A model generated the notes under the pieces. It saw only the letters and a program-made list of their open reading frames with translations. It was not told where the DNA came from and did no database searches. From contig CAJVXH010000005.1 of NCBI GenBank assembly GCA_913009835.1, positions 1 to 48,117 on the forward strand: a stretch of DNA of 48,117 bases, written 5' to 3'. Within the stretch, counting starts at the first letter, position 1, and each line of letters starts with the position of its first letter. Source of the DNA: an uncultured bacterium (GTDB lineage Bacteria; Electryoneota; Electryoneia; Electryoneales; Electryoneaceae). Positions 41,883-48,117 of the stretch are shown in pieces. Made by a program: the position numbers and the translations under genes.

Positions 41883-41936
41883 TACCCATGGAAGTGGCGG
41901 ATTCAGAACTTGAATTCGCCTCCGTGGGTATTTTTG
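41883..41936 (+). terminator. Intrinsic terminator after fliC
   Basis: TACCCATGGAAGTGGCGGATTCA pairs imperfectly with TGAATTCGCCTCCGTGGGTA across a short loop, followed by TTTTTGT. It should end most fliC transcripts. No good sigma-28 or sigma-54 site was seen for fliD, so fliD may depend on read-through. Confidence 0.85.
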
Positions 41937-42003
41937 TGCTGGAGGCTTAAGAAAACGGACCGTTATCGGCATCCACCGAGACGGTCAAATAAGAGGAGGC
42001 ATC

Positions 42004-43641
42004 ATGTCCTCAGCCCCAGCTGCAACATTTTCCGGACTCGCTTCCGGCATCCAGTGGCAAGACACGGTAGACATGCTGATTCAGATCGAAAGTCAGGGTC
42101 TGTATCGGTTGGAAGGTCGAAAGGTCGAAGAACAAACCCGCATTGATGCGTGGGTTTCCGTCACGAGCAAACTGAACGCGCTGCAATCAGCCGCCCAGGC
42201 GATTGACACTGCGAACGAACTGCTCGCGATGACCGCCAGCAGTTCTGATAGCGATTTCCTCACCGTATCTGCAAATGCACAAGCAATCGCCGCCACTCAC
42301 AACATCGAAATAAATCAGCTGGCTCAACAGGAAGTTAAAGTTCATGATGTTGGATGGGCTGATCTGAACCAGACTTCGCTGACCGGGTCCGGCACTGATT
42401 TCTCGTATACATTTGACGGTGAAACTCGAACTCTCACCTTGGCTACCGGATCAACTCTGGCAGACCTGATCGAAGCTATCAACGACGACGAAGACAATCC
42501 AGGGATTAGTGCTTCATCAATTGATGATGGGACAGGCACTGATCCGGTTCACCTCGTTCTTACCGCAAACGAAGCAAACGTTACAACCACTATTGATATC
42601 AATGACGGTGCAACTACTATCGGCGGAGGTTCTTTTGTTGAAGCTAATTGGGCGACCACAAAAGACGCTCAGCAAGCTCAGATCAAGGTTGATGGTTATC
42701 CGCCAGGGGCTTTGGATTGGATCTACCGTGACAGCAACACCATCGAGGACGTTATTGATGGGGTTACATTAACCCTGAAAGACATTACTACCAGCGACGT
42801 TCAGGTTTCTGTCGCCGAAAACTCCGCAGAAACCAAGAACGCTATTGAGGAGTGGGTGGCGGCTTATAACGCATTAATCGTTGAGATTGAAGCAAAGACT
42901 CGCTATGACGCTGAGAACGAAACGCGCGGATTACTGGCAGGCGACACCAACATTCGATCTCTGAAATCCGATATCATGACCATTGTCACTAGCGAAATCC
43001 CCGGAGTTAATAGTAACGCACTATATAAAACTCTCGGATCTGCAGGTATCAGCCTGACCTCAGGTGGAAAACTGAAAGTGGACAGCGCCGAATTGACAGA
43101 GGCGCTCAAGGAAGATGCCCAGGCAGTCGCAGACCTCTTTACTCTCGATACCAGTTCGGATAGTCCATATATCACTTTCTTCAAGCAGGAGTCGGAAACT
43201 GTTGGTGGGGAGTACGAAGTTACGGTCAACTACCTGGCAAACGGAAGCATTGATGCTAGCGCCAATAACACTATCGGTGGTTATGCTGCCACGGTGGAGA
43301 GCGGGCATGTCCTGCGTGGCGCAGAAGGAACGCCAGTCGAAGGATTGCGCATTTACTTTGATGGTCCAGGAGGTGGAGCGGGTACCGAAACTGCGACTGT
43401 TCGTGTGGGGAAGGGTGCAGCATCACAGTTCGATGCCTTCATAGATATCATTACTGATTCCGTAGATGGTAAGATCAAGCAGGCCAAGGAAACCTACCAA
43501 GACTCCATTGAGAGCATAGAGAAACAAATCGAAAATTTCGAAGATCGATTGGCAATAAAACGAGATATCCTTACCCGACAGTTTCTCGCGATGGAACAGG
43601 CAGTGTCGGCTGCTCAGGGGCAATCAGCCTGGCTTGGATAG
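42004..43641 (+). CDS. fliD: Flagellar filament cap protein FliD (HAP2)
   Basis: FliD caps the filament tip and folds exported flagellin. The 545-residue protein begins 'FSGLASGIQWQDTVDMLIQIESQGLYRLEGRKVEEQTRIDAWVSVTSKLNALQSAAQAI', the FliD N-terminal coiled coil. It ends in the matching C-terminal coiled coil 'YQDSIESIEKQIENFEDRLAIKRDILTRQFLAMEQAVSAAQGQSAWL'. The middle is beta-rich. The AAGAGGAGG ribosome site is strong. It is followed by fliS with its own promoter. Confidence 0.95.
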   Translation: MSSAPAATFSGLASGIQWQDTVDMLIQIESQGLYRLEGRKVEEQTRIDAWVSVTSKLNALQSAAQAIDTANELLAMTASSSDSDFLTVSANAQAIAATHNIEINQLAQQEVKVHDVGWADLNQTSLTGSGTDFSYTFDGETRTLTLATGSTLADLIEAINDDEDNPGISASSIDDGTGTDPVHLVLTANEANVTTTIDINDGATTIGGGSFVEANWATTKDAQQAQIKVDGYPPGALDWIYRDSNTIEDVIDGVTLTLKDITTSDVQVSVAENSAETKNAIEEWVAAYNALIVEIEAKTRYDAENETRGLLAGDTNIRSLKSDIMTIVTSEIPGVNSNALYKTLGSAGISLTSGGKLKVDSAELTEALKEDAQAVADLFTLDTSSDSPYITFFKQESETVGGEYEVTVNYLANGSIDASANNTIGGYAATVESGHVLRGAEGTPVEGLRIYFDGPGGGAGTETATVRVGKGAASQFDAFIDIITDSVDGKIKQAKETYQDSIESIEKQIENFEDRLAIKRDILTRQFLAMEQAVSAAQGQSAWLG

Positions 43642-43669
43642 TCAAAAAAAAATGGGGGAATTCCAAGAG

Positions 43670-43696
43670 TGAAGATTCTGTCATAATTGCCGATAG
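43670..43696 (+). promoter_or_regulatory. Predicted sigma-28 (FliA) promoter of fliS
   Basis: TGAAGATT, 11 bases, then GCCGATAG: six of eight plus seven of eight consensus bases with exact spacing (consensus TAAAGTTT-N11-GCCGATAA). It lies 65 nt before the fliS start. Confidence 0.85.
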
Positions 43697-43761
43697 AGTA
43701 AAAAGACGATTGGCGGACTTGCGCCCGGAGTCTGTATGCGGCTAATATTGAGGAATTGCTG

Positions 43762-44169
43762 ATGCCACAGATCAACCCATATGCACAGTACAACGATGTT
43801 TCTTTCAGCACCAAAAGCCCGGTTGGGCTGGTAGTCGTCAGCTATGACGCCGCGGTGCGTGGATTGAGAGAAGCGGCGCGCGCAATGCGTGAAAACGATT
43901 ACGACAGCAGAACCAGGAGCATTGATCTGTCCTTTGAGTTGATCAGTGAGTTGAGAAAATCTCTCAATCCTGTTCAAGGTGGAGAGATCGCTGAGAAATT
44001 GGACTTACTATACGAGTTCTATCAACGTGAGATTGTTGCGGCCAATGCCAGCAACGATCCGGATCGCTTGACCCCGGTCATCGATATGATGGGCACGTTG
44101 AGGGATGCCTGGGAAGAGACCAGGAAGAAGATTCAAGCTGAATCAGATACTGCAACCTATAACGTCTGA
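43762..44169 (+). CDS. fliS: Flagellin chaperone FliS
   Basis: FliS binds the C-terminus of flagellin and prevents early polymerisation. The product is helical, with 'NPYAQYNDVSFSTKSPVGLVVVSYDAAVRGLREAARAMRENDYDSRTRSIDLSFELISELRKSLNPVQGGEIAEKLDLLYEFYQREIVAANASND', the family core. I chose ATG 43762 with GAGGA upstream; TTG 43756 is also possible. The length of ~135 residues is normal. It follows fliD and precedes a FlgM-like gene by 26 nt. Confidence 0.93.
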   Translation: MPQINPYAQYNDVSFSTKSPVGLVVVSYDAAVRGLREAARAMRENDYDSRTRSIDLSFELISELRKSLNPVQGGEIAEKLDLLYEFYQREIVAANASNDPDRLTPVIDMMGTLRDAWEETRKKIQAESDTATYNV

Positions 44170-44195
44170 TTAACAACAACCCGGTAACGGGAGAG

Positions 44196-44666
44196 ATGAA
44201 CATGTTCAGCCACGGAATAGATGGGATGGATCCTGCCGGACCTCTGGCGCCGAAGCCGACTGGCAAAACGCAACGCAGTGATGAGGTCTCTGGAAAAACA
44301 GTTTCTCCAGATTCCAAATCCGCGACAACTCCAATGGATCGCGCGAATATCTCTGCGGACGCAGCCGAGATAGCACGCTATCGGGAGATGGCAGAACTCC
44401 ATCGGGAAGCGTATGGCCCGGTTGATCGGTCTGAGAAGCTCAACGAGGTCAAGGCTCGCATAGCCCAAGGACATTACGATAACCCGGATGTCATTGATAG
44501 CCTCGCTGGCAAAATTACCGACGAATCAATCTCTGCTCCGGCTGGGTCGGAGAATCTGAGCACCGTGCGCGAACGTTCTGCTACTGGATTTTATGATCGA
44601 CCTGAGGTCATCGAAGAAACGGCTGAAAACATGGTGAAGTCAGTTCTACCGAATCCCAGAAGGTAG
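44196..44666 (+). CDS. FlgM-like anti-sigma protein with two repeats
   Basis: The 156-residue protein has a disordered N-terminal half (GMDPAGPLAPKPTG...). FlgM-like elements follow: an 'MDRANISADAAEIARYREMAELH' segment (like the FlgM 'D.v.iS..a' region), then 'SEKLNEVKARIAQGHYDNPDVIDSLAGKI' (residues 79-107), the FlgM sigma-28-binding pattern. A second copy, 'SENLSTVRERSATGFYDRPEVIEETAENMV' (118-147), shows SE-L--V-R---G-YD-P-VI in common. FlgM normally has one. It lies just downstream of fliS and probably restrains FliA. Functional call is inference, the repeat is visible. Confidence 0.75.
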   Translation: MNMFSHGIDGMDPAGPLAPKPTGKTQRSDEVSGKTVSPDSKSATTPMDRANISADAAEIARYREMAELHREAYGPVDRSEKLNEVKARIAQGHYDNPDVIDSLAGKITDESISAPAGSENLSTVRERSATGFYDRPEVIEETAENMVKSVLPNPRR

Positions 44667-44694
44667 AATTGCTCGCAACACCTTTAATCAGATC

Positions 44695-44725
44695 AAAGCC
44701 TTGGCGATATCGCGAAGGCTTTTTT
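44695..44725 (+). terminator. Intrinsic terminator at the end of the flagellar cluster
   Basis: AAAGCCTTGGCGAT pairs with ATCGCGAAGGCTTT (one mismatch), followed by a run of Ts. The hairpin starts 29 nt after the FlgM-like gene. It closes the flagellar supercluster before the DnaJ-like gene. Confidence 0.92.
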
Positions 44726-44773
44726 GTCTCCGTATCTTGCGATTGGCCAACTTCATAAGACCTTGGAATATTC

Positions 44774-45874
44774 ATGCCAGGTAAGAAACACGACTATTAC
44801 GCTGAATTAGGAGTGCAGCCAGACGCATCCCAGGACGATATCCGCTCAGCCTACCGATCACTGGCGAAGAAATACCACCCCGATCTGCATCACGGCGATT
44901 CAAGAGCCAAACGCCGCTTCCAGAAGATTGGCGAAGCCTACCGGACACTGTCTGATCCCGAATCGAGGATGAAGTATCATTCGTCCCAAGGCATGCCTCT
45001 CCGTGAAAAAGCAGAAAGACAGGCGAGTAGAGCACCTGATATGAGCAAGGAAGGTGAGACCTTCGGAGTGATTCTGAAGCGTGCGTTCAAAGCGGGGATG
45101 GGAATTCTCAGCCGAGATGGTAGCGACAAACCGAAGCCGCAACGTGGACGTAATCTCCACACCACACTTGCCCTCAGTCCGGTGCAGATGGCGGAAGGTG
45201 GCAAATTCCTGCTCAAGATCCGAAGAGACATCCTCTGCACGGGTTGTGCCGGTGCCGGAGTTCGTCCGGGAGGACATGGAGCTGAATGCGAACGATGCCT
45301 GGGGCTCGGCGAAATACCGTCCAGCAAGGATGGCAAAACTGTTTTCGGTACATGTCCGCAATGTGAAGGAACTGGCTACTCAAAATACGTTCGCTGTAAT
45401 AGATGCAAGGGGAATGGTCGTGTTGGAAGCGCGGAAACATTACGTATCGCTGTGCCAGCAAGCTCGATTCCCGGACGCGAGATCCGTGTCAGAGGCAAAG
45501 GACACGCCGGAGCGTTTGGTGGTGAGGATGGCGACCTGATCGTACGTTTGACCGAGTCGAAGGAAAGCGGATCCGCGCGAGATGGTGAGGATTTGAGAGT
45601 TACGGTTCAGGTTAACCTGTTGGAAGCATTAGGCGGAAAGACGGTATCTATTCCTACGCCAGATGGTGCAAAGCAGGTGAAATTAAACGCTGGAGTTTTA
45701 GCCGGACGTTCGCAACGTATCAAGGGACTGGGTTTACCGAAAAAAGGTGGTGGAAGGGGAGATCTTATCGTATCCGCCCAACCTCGTATCCCCGATTCAT
45801 TGGATACACAGGCGAAGGAGCTGCTTGAGAAGCTGGTCCAAATGGAAGGCTGGAAGGTGGATCGTAGCGCATAG
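44774..45874 (+). CDS. DnaJ-like co-chaperone with zinc-finger domain
   Basis: The J domain (about residues 6-70) has the HPD motif at 35-37 ('[38 protein letters not shown]'). The cysteine-rich domain has four CxxCxGxG repeats: CTGCAGAG (155), CERCLGLG (172), CPQCEGTG (194) and CNRCKGNG (208). The C-terminal substrate domain has '[38 protein letters not shown]'. The Gly/Phe-rich linker is replaced by a charged one (about 75-125), so it is a divergent type I J-protein, likely a paralogue of the main dnaJ. It starts after the flagellar terminator and is probably not part of that operon. Confidence 0.88.
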   Translation: MPGKKHDYYAELGVQPDASQDDIRSAYRSLAKKYHPDLHHGDSRAKRRFQKIGEAYRTLSDPESRMKYHSSQGMPLREKAERQASRAPDMSKEGETFGVILKRAFKAGMGILSRDGSDKPKPQRGRNLHTTLALSPVQMAEGGKFLLKIRRDILCTGCAGAGVRPGGHGAECERCLGLGEIPSSKDGKTVFGTCPQCEGTGYSKYVRCNRCKGNGRVGSAETLRIAVPASSIPGREIRVRGKGHAGAFGGEDGDLIVRLTESKESGSARDGEDLRVTVQVNLLEALGGKTVSIPTPDGAKQVKLNAGVLAGRSQRIKGLGLPKKGGGRGDLIVSAQPRIPDSLDTQAKELLEKLVQMEGWKVDRSA

Positions 45875-45930
45875 TCTAAGCGCATAGTCTAATACAAATG
45901 GCTTGATGAACGTAAACAGGGATTACGACA

Positions 45931-46605
45931 ATGAGTCTTGAAAATGAGATCTCGATATGGTCCTATTTACCAATGATAGTATCAGGGATAATCGTTGGCG
46001 TTGTTCTATTTATGATAGATGCCATAATAAAGAGAATATCTCGAAATAATGTTAGGAGAGTGAAAGATCAGGAACACAATACTAGCATATTGGATCAAAT
46101 ACATGAAAATTCTATTATACTAGATAGAGCTAGAGAAATAGTCGTAATAGACATAAAAAGAGCTGGCCAATATCCTAATTATAATATTAAGTCAATAGGA
46201 GTTTCTAGTTCGTTAAAGATTGGTTATGTTGGGGCAGGATCGGTCAATGGAGTTGAATTATTAATCCAACATCCGTTGCCATTTATTTATGATTCTGAAA
46301 AGAGGTGTTATGTACATAAACTGAATGATAGTAGTACTGATACAAGTGTTACTCTATTTCCTATCGGAACGATAGCGTTAGAATCGATAGAACATATCGA
46401 TTGGAATGGTGATGAATACGAGGGGTTACCAAGGTTCTTCGTGAATTATAAAAGATTCGGAAAGGGCCCGTGGAGTAGAATTGAGTATTGTGAATCACAG
46501 ATGTCTAGGGGACGATATCATTACACTAAAGTCAGATATCCTGTACTAGTTCAGATAAGAAAATGGGGATACCCGCGCTGGCGCAAGTATCCCTATATAC
46601 TCTAG
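45931..46605 (+). CDS. AT-rich orphan membrane-anchored protein
   Basis: No family is recognised. The 224-residue protein has one N-terminal membrane helix (WSYLPMIVSGIIVGVVLFMID), a charged 'IIKRISRNNVRRVKDQEH' stretch and a soluble beta-rich C-terminal part ('VGAGSVNGVELLIQHPLPFIYDSEKRCYVHKLN'). The gene is visibly richer in A and T than all its neighbours (e.g. about 27-33% GC in 46021-46140), with AT-ending codons, which points to recent transfer. It is convergent to the biotin carboxyl carrier gene and preceded by a doubled AGCGCATAGTCTA (45867-45892). Confidence 0.6.
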   Translation: MSLENEISIWSYLPMIVSGIIVGVVLFMIDAIIKRISRNNVRRVKDQEHNTSILDQIHENSIILDRAREIVVIDIKRAGQYPNYNIKSIGVSSSLKIGYVGAGSVNGVELLIQHPLPFIYDSEKRCYVHKLNDSSTDTSVTLFPIGTIALESIEHIDWNGDEYEGLPRFFVNYKRFGKGPWSRIEYCESQMSRGRYHYTKVRYPVLVQIRKWGYPRWRKYPYIL

Positions 46606-46652
46606 GTAGATCACACCAACAGATCAGACAGCTTGATACCTCGGAATACGTC

Positions 46653-47183
46653 TTAGGAGGCCTCGATCTCGAACAGGAAGGCACCCTTCTCAACGGCATC
46701 GCCTTCTTCAACACCAAAATTGGTGACGACACCCGAAATCGGAGAACGAATCTCGTTCTCCATCTTCATCGCTTCCATAATCAAAATACCCTGATCAGCT
46801 TCGACGCGGTCACCAAGCTTTACTAACAACTGGCGGATCATTCCAGGCATTGAAGCCTTGATCTTACCATCCTTCTTGCCCACACCAGCAGCAACCAAAT
46901 GTTCTCGGAGAAGGGCTTCCCGCGATGAGAGTACTTCCGTTTCGAAAAAATATCCGTCGCTACTAACACGGTACCGATTAGGTTCAGCATCAGGCATGAA
47001 GGAGAGAAAGAGGCTTTCATTATCAATGAGAAGCGAGTACTGATTGGGTATGTTGTTTCTTTTCATGTCCAGCGAATACTCATGGTCATCAAATAGAACA
47101 TTCCCGTTGTCGAGAAAAATCACCCTGTATTGGTTACCATTTACCTCGACGAGGTAGCTGTTGTGATCTGGCTGGGTTTTCAT
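46653..47183 (-). CDS. Biotin carboxyl carrier protein (acyl-CoA carboxylase type)
   Basis: The C-terminal ~75 residues are a biotinyl domain, with the biotin attachment lysine K140 in the motif EAMKMEN ('VSMPGMIRQLLVKLGDRVEADQGILIMEAMKMENEIRSPISGVVTNFGVEEGDAVEKGAFLFEIE' in pattern). The N-terminal ~90 residues are a beta-rich domain seen in propionyl-CoA and related carboxylases. It carries CO2 as carboxybiotin from biotin carboxylase to a carboxyltransferase. The ATG overlaps the stop of the upstream biotin carboxylase by 4 nt, so they form one operon. Whether it serves acetyl- or propionyl-CoA carboxylase cannot be decided here. Confidence 0.9.
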   Translation of the reverse strand: MKTQPDHNSYLVEVNGNQYRVIFLDNGNVLFDDHEYSLDMKRNNIPNQYSLLIDNESLFLSFMPDAEPNRYRVSSDGYFFETEVLSSREALLREHLVAAGVGKKDGKIKASMPGMIRQLLVKLGDRVEADQGILIMEAMKMENEIRSPISGVVTNFGVEEGDAVEKGAFLFEIEAS

Positions 47184-48117
47184 CGAAGCGCCCTTCTACG
47201 ACCGTTAGCTTTCCAGGATGAGGAAACCGCTTCGGATGTCACCGCAGGCTGCTTAGCGGCATGTTTATTACTTTTATGCTCATTATGGTAACGCCAAGCT
47301 GATCCCAGAGCCGCTATGCGTTCCATCACGGCTTCACGGTCACGGAGTATGTTCACGTCGAACTCGCGCTCAACAAAGGAGGTGTCATAATCGCCCTGTT
47401 GAAAAGCTTTGTTCTTCATCACTAGCCGTCCAAATTGAATCGTTGTGTACACGCCAGTGATGCGATACTCACGTAAAGCTCGGTACATCCGGGTAATCGC
47501 GGTTGGACGATCTGGTCCCCAGGTGATCAACTTGCTGATCATCGGATCGTAATGGATGGAAATGACGTCACCTTCACGAACACCGCTATCCTCACGGACA
47601 CCAAACCCGTCCGGTGAGCGGAGATAACGGATCGTCCCCGTATCCGGCACAAACCCGTTTAAGCAGTCTTCAGTGCAGATACGAACCTCAATAGCATGAC
47701 CCCTCATCACGATATCTTCCTGCACATAGGGTAACTTCTCACCAGCAGCCACGCGAATCTGTAGCTGAGCCAGGTCGATACCGGTAACCATTTCCGTTAC
47801 CGGATGCTCTACCTGTAGACGAGTGTTCATCTCGAGGAAATAGTAACTGAGATCCGTGTCAACCAGGAATTCTACAGTTCCCGCACCCCGATACCCGACA
47901 GCTTTCGCCGCCTCGACAGCAGACTGGCCCATTTTTGCGCGAAGCTCAGGGGTAACCAACATGCTTGGCGATTCTTCGACGACTTTCTGATGACGTCGCT
48001 GGATGGAACACTCTCTCTCGCCGAGATGTATGGTGTTTCCATAATTGTCGGCGAAGACCTGGATCTCGATGTGTCGTGGTCGCTCGAGATATTTCTCAAG
48101 GAAGATGATATCGCTCG
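47180..48117 (-). CDS. Biotin carboxylase, C-terminal part (cut by right edge)
   Basis: The reading frame continues to the window edge: bases 47963-48117 translate to 'EKYLERPRHIEIQVFADNYGNTIHLGERECSIQRRHQKVVEESPS', the ATP-grasp central signature of biotin carboxylases. Then come 'FLEMNTRLQVEHPVTEMVTGIDLAQLQIRVAAGEKLP', the catalytic-site region, and the biotin carboxylase C-domain 'GHAIEVRICTEDCLNGFVPDTGTIRYLRSPDGFGVREDSGVREGDVISIHYDPMISKLITWG'. The start is outside the window. It carboxylates biotin on the neighbouring carrier protein. It ends in a basic tail. Confidence 0.93.
   Translation of the reverse strand, partial: SDIIFLEKYLERPRHIEIQVFADNYGNTIHLGERECSIQRRHQKVVEESPSMLVTPELRAKMGQSAVEAAKAVGYRGAGTVEFLVDTDLSYYFLEMNTRLQVEHPVTEMVTGIDLAQLQIRVAAGEKLPYVQEDIVMRGHAIEVRICTEDCLNGFVPDTGTIRYLRSPDGFGVREDSGVREGDVISIHYDPMISKLITWGPDRPTAITRMYRALREYRITGVYTTIQFGRLVMKNKAFQQGDYDTSFVEREFDVNILRDREAVMERIAALGSAWRYHNEHKSNKHAAKQPAVTSEAVSSSWKANGRRRALR

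Noticed and set aside
41962-41990. Perfect GCCGATAA on the - strand upstream of fliD
   Set aside because: The matching -35 (TTTGACCG at N11) is poor, and it would fire away from fliD into fliC.

Overview
The window is almost entirely one flagellar gene supercluster of a diderm (outer-membrane) bacterium. P-ring and L-ring genes (flgI, flgH) are present, and so are good sequence matches to both sigma-54 and sigma-28 promoters. The mix of features (FlbD beside motAB, a FliY-like FliN, a FapA protein inside the export genes, FlhF/FlhG, repeated palindromes beginning GTCATYCTGAACGAA, CgeB-type glycosyltransferases) suggests a lineage outside Proteobacteria, perhaps in or near the FCB superphylum or an uncultured candidate phylum. 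I cannot name the taxon from sequence alone.

Layout, all on the + strand up to 46.6 kb. (1) 1-7.1 kb: end of flgE, flbD, motA, motB, fliL, fliM, a FliY-like fliN, fliO and a FapA-family gene. (2) 7.1-15.8 kb: type III export genes fliP, fliQ, fliR, flhB and flhA. A REC-PAS-histidine kinase gene and a response regulator with a degenerate HD-GYP domain sit between fliQ and fliR. flhB is flanked on both sides by short tandem repeat arrays. (3) 15.9-21.0 kb: flhF, flhG, a small membrane protein, fliA (sigma-28), a very charged protein, and a TPR/transmembrane/HTH protein at the position SwrB occupies in Bacillus. (4) 21.0-29.5 kb: a 255-bp nested inverted repeat, then a sigma-54 promoter and flgF, flgG, flgA, flgH, flgI, flgJ (fused to a lytic transglycosylase), flgN, flgK, flgL. 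(5) 29.5-40.7 kb: a glycosylation island of four large proteins of GT2-like, GT9, CgeB and Maf-N type plus small uncharacterised genes, ending with two possible chaperone genes. (6) 40.9-44.7 kb: late genes fliC, fliD, fliS and a FlgM-like gene, with sigma-28 promoters before fliC and before fliS.

A strong terminator at 44.7 kb closes the flagellar part. After it come a DnaJ-like gene and an AT-rich orphan membrane protein that looks acquired. Convergent to these on the - strand are two biotin-dependent carboxylase genes (biotin carboxyl carrier protein, then biotin carboxylase cut by the right edge).

The genes suggest the usual assembly hierarchy. Sigma-54 promoters drive flhA and the rod/ring genes. 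FliA, probably held by the FlgM-like protein, then drives flagellin and its chaperone. The most novel material is the flagellin glycosylation island with its fused glycosyltransferases beside an unusually short flagellin, the two-component/degenerate HD-GYP pair inside the export operon, the SwrB-like protein, the two-repeat FlgM-like protein, and the repeat arrays around flhB.
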